The notes under the pieces are model-generated. The model was not told where the DNA came from, ran no database searches, and worked only from the letters and a program-made list of their open reading frames with translations. The position numbers were made by a program, and so were the translations under genes. Positions 8,074-14,001 of a stretch of DNA of 22,426 nt are shown piece after piece (within the stretch, counting starts at the first letter, position 1; every line of letters begins with the position of its first letter). Source of the stretch: Chloroflexota bacterium (GTDB taxonomy: Bacteria > Chloroflexota > Anaerolineae > Aggregatilineales > Phototrophicaceae); NCBI GenBank assembly GCA_003242205.1, contig QGUR01000026.1, positions 1 through 22,426 of the forward strand, written 5' to 3'.

Positions 8074-8102
8074 TTATGTATGAAGTTGTCAGAAGCGATG
8101 CA

Positions 8103-9278
8103 TTAGCTGAGGTAATCGCGCAGGTTATGCGCCAGACGTGGATGACGCAGACGACGCAGCGCCTCTTTTTCTAGCTGGCGAATACGCTCACGGCTGAGGC
8201 CAAACTTGTTGGCGATTTCCTCAAGGGTATGCGGTTCACCGCCACCCAGCCCAAACCGAAGTCTCAGGATGTGGCTCTGGCGCGGTGTCAGTTCGCTCAA
8301 AACCTCTTCAATCGTTTCCTGGAGCAGATGCTGGGTTGCCGCTTCTACGGGACTCGGAGAGTCCAGATCCTCAATGAAGTCGCCGAATTCGCTATCGCCA
8401 TCATCGCCCACGGGACGTTCCAGCGCAATCGCGTGCTGGCTGGCGTCCATCATGCTGCGAATGCTTTCCGCAGGCAGTTCCATCTCGGCGGCAATCTCTT
8501 CCGGCGTCGGACGACGGCCGAGAGATTGCTCAAGCGACTGGGCTGTGCGGTACATCTGGCGAATGCGTTCGGTCATGTGGAGAGGAATACGGATGGTGCG
8601 GGTTTTTTGCGCGAGGGCGCGGGTGATAGCCTGGCGAATCCACCATGTTGCATAGGTGCTAAAGCGATTGCCACGCTTGTAGTCGTACTTGTCGACCGCG
8701 CGCATCAGGCCGACATTGCCTTCCTGAATGAGGTCGGGGAATGGAAGGCCCTGGCCCATGTAGCGCTTGGCGATGCTGACGACGAGCCGCGTGTTTGCGC
8801 GCCCCAGATGCTCTCGCGCTGCCTGCCCATCCATAATCAACCGATCAGCGTGCAAGGCCAGCGCCTCGTTGTAGAGTTCGGGGTTTTCGCGCATTTGCCG
8901 CAGGGTTTCGCGCGCCTGCTTGCCAAGTTCGATGCGTTTTGCGAGTTCAATCTCTTCCTGGGCTGTCAGGAGGGGTTCTTGCGCCATCTGGCGGAAGTAC
9001 AGCCCGACCGGGTCGTCTGCGGAGACGGCGTTGATATCGCCAACGCCCGGGTCTTGTAGAATTTCCTCCGGCTCAAACTCCATGTCGAGGTCGTCCACCA
9101 TCATCAGACGGTCCGGCGCTTCACTCTCCTGACGGAGTTCAATGCCGAGTTCGTCCAGTTCGTAGAGCAGAGCCTCAATCGCGTTTACATCGTCACCATC
9201 CTCATCCAGCACCTCTAGCACGTCTTCGAACGTCACGTAGCCGCGTTGATCGGCCCTTAACAAGAGTTCTTGTATCAC
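8103..9278 (-). CDS. rpoD: RNA polymerase sigma-70 factor, RpoD/SigA group (GTG start)
   Basis: With the chosen start this is a 391-residue group 1-type sigma factor. Residues about 1-60 resemble region 1.1 (QELLLRADQRGYVTFEDVLE). Region 1.2 is DDPVGLYFRQM...LLTAQEEIELAKRIE (88-118). Region 2 includes DLIQEGNVGLMRAVDKYDY and STYATWWIRQAITRA (about 159-235), the -10-reading helices. Region 3 spans about 236-310, and region 4.2 TLEEIANKFGLSRERIRQLE (351-370) reads the -35. The frame stays open to a GTG at 9416, but a strong promoter lies inside that extension, so the extra 46 residues cannot come from its transcript. The GTG at 9276-9278 follows an AGGAGG (9291-9296) at 12-nt spacing. An ATT codon 6 nt from the AGGAGG is a less likely alternative. 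It could be the housekeeping sigma or one of several SigA paralogues. Confidence 0.9.
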   Translation of the reverse strand: MIQELLLRADQRGYVTFEDVLEVLDEDGDDVNAIEALLYELDELGIELRQESEAPDRLMMVDDLDMEFEPEEILQDPGVGDINAVSADDPVGLYFRQMAQEPLLTAQEEIELAKRIELGKQARETLRQMRENPELYNEALALHADRLIMDGQAAREHLGRANTRLVVSIAKRYMGQGLPFPDLIQEGNVGLMRAVDKYDYKRGNRFSTYATWWIRQAITRALAQKTRTIRIPLHMTERIRQMYRTAQSLEQSLGRRPTPEEIAAEMELPAESIRSMMDASQHAIALERPVGDDGDSEFGDFIEDLDSPSPVEAATQHLLQETIEEVLSELTPRQSHILRLRFGLGGGEPHTLEEIANKFGLSRERIRQLEKEALRRLRHPRLAHNLRDYLS

Positions 9279-9290
9279 GCGAATTTCCTG

Positions 9291-9341
9291 CCTCCTGAAT
9301 AGAGACTGGTTGATACCTTTGTTCGTGCAGGGCGCACAAAC
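9291..9341 (-). promoter_or_regulatory. Sigma-gene leader: 8-bp hairpin and AGGAGG ribosome site
   Basis: The roughly 82-nt leader of the sigma gene holds a hairpin: GTTTGTGC pairs with GCACGAAC (9321-9341; one G-U pair, 5-nt loop GCCCT). A full-consensus AGGAGG follows at 9291-9296. The hairpin ends 24 nt before the ribosome site, so it may stabilise or tune the messenger. No regulatory ligand class is recognised. Confidence 0.4.
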
Positions 9342-9366
9342 CCGACAGGAGTGAGTCAACTGTCCT

Positions 9367-9396
9367 ATTCTAGCATAGACCAACGGGATTTGTGAA
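9367..9396 (-). promoter_or_regulatory. Sigma-70 promoter of the sigma factor gene
   Basis: Minus strand -35 TTCACA (9391-9396, one mismatch to TTGACA), an 18-nt spacer, and -10 TAGAAT (9367-9372) with a TGn extension (TGC, 9373-9375). Transcription should begin near 9360. This is the best-formed promoter in the window and lies inside the longest open frame of the gene, which fixes the true start downstream. Confidence 0.6.
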
Positions 9397-9481
9397 TTAA
9401 TCGTGAATAAACGCACACTTGAGCGAAGATTAACGATCGTTTTGCATAAAAGACGCGCCGCCGTCAGCCTTCGCCGTCAAC

Positions 9482-9509
9482 AGGGCCGCGCCTGTAGGAG
9501 CGCGGCCCT
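9482..9509 (-). terminator. Terminator of the SH3b protein gene
   Basis: AGGGCCGCGC (9482-9491) and GCGCGGCCCT (9500-9509) form a perfect 10-bp stem with an 8-nt loop, 17 nt after the gene's stop on the minus strand. The stem is very stable, but there is no real T-run behind it. Confidence 0.5.
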
Positions 9510-9526
9510 CTGTGCTATCGGGATTA

Positions 9527-10654
9527 TTATGGCCGGCAATCGCCACTCAGTTCCAGATATTCGGCGTTGATCCAGCCCGGCGAACCGCGAAAGTCGATGC
9601 GATACCAGTTGCCGGCTACGCCGGTCGCCCGCAGGCGCTGGCCATCTTCAAACGTCCAGCGGATGCGCGCCAGCAGACTTGGCTCGCGGCGCAGATGCAG
9701 GCCGTTAAAGGTCGTGATCACTTCACAGTTCGTTAGTTCGATGACCGCCGCCGGGTCGGCAGGCGCGAAGGGGTCGTCCTGACCGACCGGGCTGCCATCC
9801 GTCGCCAGACAGTCGCCCATCGGCGTGACATGCAAGGCGGAAATCCAGCCCGGCGAACCGCGGAAGTCGATGCGATACCAGTTACCCGCAATGCCGGTCG
9901 CCGTGAGAATCTGGCCGTCCTCAAACTGCCAGCGAATGCGCGCCGTCTGGCTGGGTTCACGGCGCAGGTAAAGACCGTTCACCTTGGTCACCACCTGACA
10001 GTTCGACAGTTCAACCACCGTCGCCGGATCGGCAGGTGGAACCGTGATGTTAGCCAGTGAAGCGCCTGCTGCCCCTTCAGAAGGCAGCGGGCCGCCGGGA
10101 GGCGTTAGCATGACGATGCCGGCGCGCGGCACATCGGCGCAGGAATAGCCATCGATGACCGTGCCAACAGACGTCGCAGTGGCTTCGGGCGACTCCGTCG
10201 CTTCCGCGTTGGGGGACGACGGCTGCGAGACTGCCGTCAGTCTGGTCAGCGTGCGGCTCAGATCGTCCGCGCCGAGGAACAGCACATCGCCCTCCCCACG
10301 CAGGCAAACCCGCACCGGCGTACGGAACTGCCGCCACGTCTCCCCTTCCGGAAACATGCCGACCAGATCAACGGCGTGAATGACGTCGCGCTCAATCGCT
10401 TCCTGATTGCCGATCTCGGCCAGCGACGTGATGACATTGCGATCCTGAACGATCATACGGCAATAGACATTGCCCGTCAGGTTGCGTGTCTCATCGAAAA
10501 TGTTGTTGATACTTCCCGTAATGATCAGCGCGTTCTGCGTGACGTTGGCCGCTTCTTCGCAAATGAACTGCGTTGTGTTCTGAGCCATGACTCCGGTCGC
10601 GCCTGCAAACGTCAGGGCGCACAGGGCCAGCACAAACAGCCATCGTTGTCGCAT
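9527..10654 (-). CDS. Secreted protein with two tandem bacterial SH3 (SH3b) domains
   Basis: 375 residues. The N terminus is a classical signal peptide: MRQR, a hydrophobic core (WLFVLALCALTFAGATGV) and a likely cleavage after MAQ (about residue 25). Next comes a domain of about 115 residues that I do not recognise (it contains CRMIVQDRNVITSLAEIGNQ), a Ser/Thr/Pro/Glu-rich linker (about 143-161) and a further spacer. Two 74-residue SH3b-like repeats follow, each with NGL(Y/H)LRREPS and GNWYRIDFRGSPGWI, ending just before the stop. SH3b modules usually bind peptidoglycan or other surface ligands. The frame opens at a TTG (10711), but a -10 box lies inside that part; the ATG at 10654 has GGGAGG at 8-nt spacing and a proper signal peptide. 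It is a single-gene unit flanked by its own promoter and stem-loop. Confidence 0.85.
   Translation of the reverse strand: MRQRWLFVLALCALTFAGATGVMAQNTTQFICEEAANVTQNALIITGSINNIFDETRNLTGNVYCRMIVQDRNVITSLAEIGNQEAIERDVIHAVDLVGMFPEGETWRQFRTPVRVCLRGEGDVLFLGADDLSRTLTRLTAVSQPSSPNAEATESPEATATSVGTVIDGYSCADVPRAGIVMLTPPGGPLPSEGAAGASLANITVPPADPATVVELSNCQVVTKVNGLYLRREPSQTARIRWQFEDGQILTATGIAGNWYRIDFRGSPGWISALHVTPMGDCLATDGSPVGQDDPFAPADPAAVIELTNCEVITTFNGLHLRREPSLLARIRWTFEDGQRLRATGVAGNWYRIDFRGSPGWINAEYLELSGDCRP
9536..9757 (-). repeat. SH3b repeat, copy 2 (C-terminal)
   Basis: This 222-nt unit encodes 74 residues matching copy 1 (9809-10030) at an offset of exactly 273 nt (91 codons). I count 53 of 74 identical residues by hand. 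Nucleotide identity is nearly complete around 9571-9625. Confidence 0.85.
9809..10030 (-). repeat. SH3b repeat, copy 1
   Basis: First copy of the 74-residue SH3b unit. A 17-residue Asp/Pro-rich linker separates it from copy 2. Conservation is densest at GNWYRIDFRGSPGWI and fades at the C-terminal end of each unit, consistent with an in-gene duplication. Confidence 0.85.
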
Positions 10655-10685
10655 AAGAACATCCTCCCAATGTGCAGACGGCGGC

Positions 10686-10691
10686 ATTATA
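10686..10691 (-). promoter_or_regulatory. -10 box (GTTATAAT) of the SH3b protein gene
   Basis: The minus strand reads CACGTTATAATGCC. The consensus -10 lies about 31 nt before the ATG, giving a leader of about 25 nt that carries the GGGAGG ribosome site. No good -35 is present at 16-18 nt. Confidence 0.5.
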
Positions 10692-10743
10692 ACGTGAAAT
10701 TTGTAAAGCAACTTGCGCGAATGCTTGCATTCGCCCGAAAGAG

Positions 10744-10771
10744 CAAGGCCGGCATGTTGCTGCCGGCCTTG
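10744..10771 (-). terminator. Terminator of lipA
   Basis: CAAGGCCGGCA (10744-10754) and TGCCGGCCTTG (10761-10771) form a perfect 11-bp stem with a 6-nt loop, about 35 nt after the lipA stop on the minus strand, followed by CTCTTTC. Confidence 0.6.
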
Positions 10772-10805
10772 AAGCCCGCGCGAATGTAGCGCAAACGCTC
10801 AGGCA

Positions 10806-11774
10806 TTAGGGAGCAGGTTCCCCCTGATCGCGGCGTATGTAGTTCAACTGCGATAGCGCCCGCACCTGCTGGTCGGCGCGATAGCTGCTGCGAACAAGCG
10901 GGCCGCTTTCGACCCAGCGGAAGCCCATCTCAAGCCCGATTTCCCGAAAGCGGTCGAATTCTTCCGGCAGGTAGAACCGTTCTACCGGCAGATGTTTCTT
11001 GCTCGGCTGCAGATATTGGCCGATGGTCAGAATATCAACGCCCCGGTCGACCAGATCCTGCATCACGCTAACCACTTCGTCGAACGTTTCGCCCAGACCG
11101 ACCATGATGCCACTCTTCGTCAGCACCAGCGGGTCCATGCGCTTGGCGTTCTCCAGAGTCGCCATGGCCCATTCATAGCGGTCCTGCGGCTGCACCTTTT
11201 TGAACAGACGCGGCACGGTCTCGACATTGTGGTTCAGAATTTCGGGCTGCGCGTCCATGACGATCTTGAGCGCCGCCTCGCTGCCCTTGAAATCCGGGAT
11301 CAGGACTTCGATGCTGCATCCCGGCTGAAGCTGGCGAATGCGGCGAATGACCATTGCGAAAATCGGCGCGCCGCCGTCGGCGCGTTCATCGCGGTTGACG
11401 CTGGTGATGACGACGTGACGCAGGCCCAGCGCGCGCACGACTTCGGCAATACGATTCGGCTCGGCCCAGTCGAGCGGGCTGGGGCGGCCCGTCTTGATAT
11501 CGCAAAAACCGCACGAACGGGTGCAGGTATCGCCCATCATCAGGAAGGTCGCCGTGCCACGCCCCCAGCACTCGCCGATATTGGGGCACTGCGCTTCCTC
11601 GCAGACGGTGTGCAGGGTCTGCCGCCGCATCAGGTTATAGACGCGCTCATAGTTTTCGCCATGGGGGGCGCGCACTTTGATCCACGGCGGACGCCGTCGC
11701 GGGTGCGCCGGATCGGGTTGCCAGCCCGGACCATCAGCCACGGGAATGGCATTCGGTTGGATGAGATCGGTCAC
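10806..11774 (-). CDS. lipA: Lipoyl synthase LipA (radical SAM)
   Basis: 322 residues, the normal LipA length. It inserts two sulfur atoms into protein-bound octanoyl groups to make lipoyl cofactors for 2-oxoacid dehydrogenases and the glycine cleavage system. Both iron-sulfur sites are complete: the N-terminal auxiliary cluster CX4CX5C (Cys58, Cys63, Cys69 in CEEAQCPNIGEC) and the radical SAM CX3CX2C (Cys84, Cys88, Cys91 in CTRSCGFC). The C-terminal RSSY (295-298), whose Ser binds the auxiliary cluster, is present, as are VITSVNRDE...DGGA and LMVGLGET-like SAM motifs (MVGLGETFDEV). Translation starts at GTG (11772-11774) with GGAG 7 nt upstream. It is transcribed alone: its own -10 box upstream, a stem-loop downstream. 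No lipB octanoyltransferase gene lies nearby. Confidence 0.97.
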   Translation of the reverse strand: MTDLIQPNAIPVADGPGWQPDPAHPRRRPPWIKVRAPHGENYERVYNLMRRQTLHTVCEEAQCPNIGECWGRGTATFLMMGDTCTRSCGFCDIKTGRPSPLDWAEPNRIAEVVRALGLRHVVITSVNRDERADGGAPIFAMVIRRIRQLQPGCSIEVLIPDFKGSEAALKIVMDAQPEILNHNVETVPRLFKKVQPQDRYEWAMATLENAKRMDPLVLTKSGIMVGLGETFDEVVSVMQDLVDRGVDILTIGQYLQPSKKHLPVERFYLPEEFDRFREIGLEMGFRWVESGPLVRSSYRADQQVRALSQLNYIRRDQGEPAP

Positions 11775-11803
11775 AGTAAGTCTCCGTATCGCTCAACACG
11801 GCG

Positions 11804-11809
11804 ATTATA
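11804..11809 (-). promoter_or_regulatory. -10 box (GTTATAAT) of lipA
   Basis: The minus strand reads GCGCGTTATAATCGCC, 30 nt upstream of the lipA GTG. A leader of about 23 nt carries the GGAG ribosome site. The -35 region is GC-rich and poor. Confidence 0.5.
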
Positions 11810-11850
11810 ACGCGCTCGACCGGCAAAGGCCTGTCTTGCCAGGATCGAGG

Positions 11851-12822
11851 TCACGGCATCTGCTGGTAACTTAGGAACCAGTCTTCCGTCGCGGCGGGCG
11901 AGTCGAAATAGTCGCTCCAGGGCCGGGCGCTGCGCTCGACAATTTCGCGCAGGCTCTCCAGCCGCGCCGCCGCCGTTTCGCGCAGGAAGCGCGCGCGCTC
12001 TTCGGGCGACAGCGTAATCGCCTCTTTCCAGATCGCCCTGCCGCCCAGAAAACCGCTCGCGCCCGCCGCGCACGCCACCTCGACCTGTTCCCGAAAGACA
12101 TCGTAATCGACGCCCGCGCTGAGCAGCACCCACGGGACCGGAGAGGCTTCGGTAAGCGCCTCGCATGCCCGCTGCCAGACCGCGCGATCCGGCTCATGGC
12201 GGACATCGACGGGAAATTCCAGTTTGAGCACATCGACGCCAAGCCCGCCCAGTCGCCGGGCAGTCTCCAGCGCCAGTTCAGGGCGCTGCGCGGCAAATTC
12301 CGCGCTGCTTTCCGGCACGGCATCGTTCAGGCTGTAGAGCAACGGCTCGACGAACAGCGGCAGATCGTACTGGCGGCATTGCGCCGAAATCGACCGGACG
12401 GTTTCTTCAACCTCGCCTGCCGTGCCGGCTTCAGGATGATAATAGACCAGCAGCTTAACCGCCGACGCGCCCAGCCGCTTGATCTTGTTGATCGTCCAGC
12501 CGTCCATAAAATCGACCCGGCGCTCGGTCGGATTACCGGCGTAGCCTGTCTTTTCAATCGCCATCAGCAGCCCGGTGTCTCCGGGCATGTCCAGCGCCGC
12601 CGCTAAGCCGTAGATCGGGTCGAGCAGCACGGCATCGACATACGGCGCAAGCGCGACCACCACATCGCGTTTGATCTGAGCGGCGGTTTCATAAGACGCA
12701 TCCGGCGGAAGCATACGGCGGTAGTTGCCACGCTGGTCGAAGGCGAGAATCGAAAACCGGTTGCTGTTGCTGCTGGTCGCCTTAAGTCCACGCCAGACCC
12801 CCGGTGATGTGCTGATGCCCAT
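11851..12822 (-). CDS. LacD-like class I aldolase (tagatose-1,6-bisphosphate aldolase family)
   Basis: 323 residues, the usual length of LacD/COG3684 Schiff-base aldolases, which split ketose (bis)phosphates to dihydroxyacetone phosphate and an aldehyde. Family marks in order: AFDQRGNYRRML (27-38), VLLDPIYG (65-72), VKLLVYYHPE (122-131), FVEPLLY (157-163), the Schiff-base segment DVLKLEFPVD with Lys200 (197-206), and GFLGGRAIWKEA (257-268). The substrate is not certain: LacD-family members include tagatose-bisphosphate and sulfofructose-phosphate aldolases. The frame is open to 12876, upstream of a -10 box; the ATG at 12822 has AAGG about 10 nt before it. It is divergent from the Gfo/Idh-sialidase operon, so it may act downstream of it in sugar-phosphate breakdown. 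It is followed by lipA on the same strand but probably not co-transcribed. Confidence 0.85.
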   Translation of the reverse strand: MGISTSPGVWRGLKATSSNSNRFSILAFDQRGNYRRMLPPDASYETAAQIKRDVVVALAPYVDAVLLDPIYGLAAALDMPGDTGLLMAIEKTGYAGNPTERRVDFMDGWTINKIKRLGASAVKLLVYYHPEAGTAGEVEETVRSISAQCRQYDLPLFVEPLLYSLNDAVPESSAEFAAQRPELALETARRLGGLGVDVLKLEFPVDVRHEPDRAVWQRACEALTEASPVPWVLLSAGVDYDVFREQVEVACAAGASGFLGGRAIWKEAITLSPEERARFLRETAAARLESLREIVERSARPWSDYFDSPAATEDWFLSYQQMP

Positions 12823-12862
12823 GTTGTTCACGCCTTTTTCTCTGCACTGCGAATATACCCAC

Positions 12863-12868
12863 AGTATA
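12863..12868 (-). promoter_or_regulatory. -10 box (GTTATACT) of the LacD-like aldolase gene
   Basis: The minus strand reads GCGCGTTATACTGTGG, 40 nt upstream of the ATG. It shares the CGTTATA core with the lipA, SH3b and ATPase promoters and likewise lacks a clear -35. Confidence 0.4.
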
Positions 12869-12898
12869 ACGCGCACAGCCCGCGCGGCATACGCGGCA

Positions 12899-12922
12899 GC
12901 TTTCCGGCTGGTGGAAAGCCGG
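12899..12922. promoter_or_regulatory. Overlapping inverted repeats in the divergent catabolic promoter region
   Basis: GCTTTCC (12899-12905) pairs with GGAAAGC (12913-12919), while CCGGCT (12904-12909) pairs with AGCCGG (12917-12922), giving two mutually exclusive stems. They sit between the aldolase -10 and the Gfo/Idh gene, where an operator for both divergent units would be expected. No regulator gene is in the window. Confidence 0.3.
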
Positions 12923-12923
12923 C

Positions 12924-12952
12924 TTGCCTGCCCCGCCCGTCTGCGCTACCCT
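12924..12952 (+). promoter_or_regulatory. Weak candidate promoter for the Gfo/Idh-sialidase-FAH operon
   Basis: TTGCCT (12924-12929) and TACCCT (12947-12952) are 17 nt apart, about 52 nt upstream of the Gfo/Idh ATG. The match to consensus is poor (4/6 and 3/6), so activator dependence or another site is possible. Confidence 0.22.
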
Positions 12953-13004
12953 GCTGGCTGATTCAGCCTGTATCTCAGCCTAGGTGCGAACAAAGGTGGT
13001 TGGC

Positions 13005-13994
13005 ATGACGCTCGGAATTGGCATTATCGGCGCGGGTTCCTATGGCGAGGAACATGCCAAAGCCATCCGCGAACTGGCGGATGTCCGTCTGGTGGCCGCC
13101 TCGCGAACCAATGCGGCCGCGCTGGAGGCGTTCGTAGGCCGCTACGGCGGGCAGGGCTACACCGATTATCGAGCGCTGCTGGCCGACCCAGCGGTTGACG
13201 CGGTCGTGATTGCCACGCCACATCACCTGCACACGCCGGTCGTGGAAGACGCGGCGCGAGCCGGCAAGCATATTCTGCTGGAAAAACCGATGGCCCCTAC
13301 GCTTGAAGAATGCGACCGCATTCTGCGAGCCACCGCCGAAGCCGGCGTAACGCTCATGCTGGGGCATGTGAACCAGTTTGCGCTCAGCTACCGCACGGCC
13401 AAAGCGCTGCTCGAATCCGGCGAGATGGGCGAGATTATCCTTGGTGTCAGCACCATGTCGAAATTCTGGTTCGAGCCGAACCGGCGCGACTGGCATCTGG
13501 ACCGTGCGACCGGCGGTGGCATGTGGATGACCGCGGGCATTCACTGTCTGGACAGATTGACGTGGCTGGTCGGCAGCCCCATCACGCAGGTTTCGGCGCA
13601 GTTCGGCACGCGCTACCACCAGCAACAGGCTGACGACACCGGGCTGATATTCGTGCGCTATGCCAATGGCGTGGCGGGAACGATCGTCAGCGTTGGCTAT
13701 TCGATTGGCGCGCCCAAACACTTAACCGAACTGACCTGTACCAAGGGAATGCTCAATATCGACTACGTGAGCGGCGTGAGCATTGGCCGCGACGAAAAGT
13801 GGCAGCCGGTTCCCAACTCCGGACTTCAGGATTGGATGCACGAAGCGCTGGTGCGCGAATGGGAAGCGTTCATTCGCGCCGTCTGCCACGGAGAGCCGCC
13901 CGCCGTTTCCGGCGAATACGCACGGCACATCATGGCCGCTGTTTTCGCCGCCGAAGAGTCCTCGCGGATGCAGCGTGAAGTGAGCGTATCATAA
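13005..13994 (+). CDS. Gfo/Idh/MocA-family NAD(P)-dependent oxidoreductase
   Basis: 329 residues. The N-terminal Rossmann fold has IIGAGSYG (7-14) for the dinucleotide, then VVIATPHHLHTPVV (67-80) and LLEKPMAPTLEEC (91-103), the family's EKP motif with the conserved Lys94. The C-terminal substrate domain carries GGGMWMTAGIHCLD (170-183), whose His180 sits where the catalytic His usually is. Members oxidise or reduce sugars, inositols or imines, or act through a transient keto intermediate. The frame also opens at a GTG (12984), but the ATG at 13005 has AAGG 8 nt upstream and starts at the Rossmann strand. The sialidase gene follows after 7 nt, so the two products probably act together. An enzyme handling 2,7-anhydro-Neu5Ac (NanOx/YjhC are from this family) is an attractive but unproven role. 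Confidence 0.88.
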   Translation: MTLGIGIIGAGSYGEEHAKAIRELADVRLVAASRTNAAALEAFVGRYGGQGYTDYRALLADPAVDAVVIATPHHLHTPVVEDAARAGKHILLEKPMAPTLEECDRILRATAEAGVTLMLGHVNQFALSYRTAKALLESGEMGEIILGVSTMSKFWFEPNRRDWHLDRATGGGMWMTAGIHCLDRLTWLVGSPITQVSAQFGTRYHQQQADDTGLIFVRYANGVAGTIVSVGYSIGAPKHLTELTCTKGMLNIDYVSGVSIGRDEKWQPVPNSGLQDWMHEALVREWEAFIRAVCHGEPPAVSGEYARHIMAAVFAAEESSRMQREVSVS

Positions 13995-14001
13995 TCCCCT
14001 C

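Noticed and set aside
8229..9059. Plus-strand frame opposite the sigma factor
   Set aside because: Sigma-70 regions 1.2 to 4.2 are unmistakable on the other strand; the plus reading shows no domain.
10655..10711. TTG start for the SH3b protein
   Set aside because: It lies upstream of the TATAAT at 10686-10691, so it would not be transcribed from that promoter, and it places 19 residues before a complete signal peptide.
11822..11840. GGCAA / TTGCC hairpin after the aldolase gene
   Set aside because: Only a 5-bp stem with a 9-nt loop and no T-run; not distinguishable from chance.
11851..12822. Sulfoquinovose pathway aldolase (YihT-like)
   Set aside because: The LacD family includes such enzymes, but no sulfoquinovosidase, isomerase or kinase of that pathway is nearby; kept only as an alternative.
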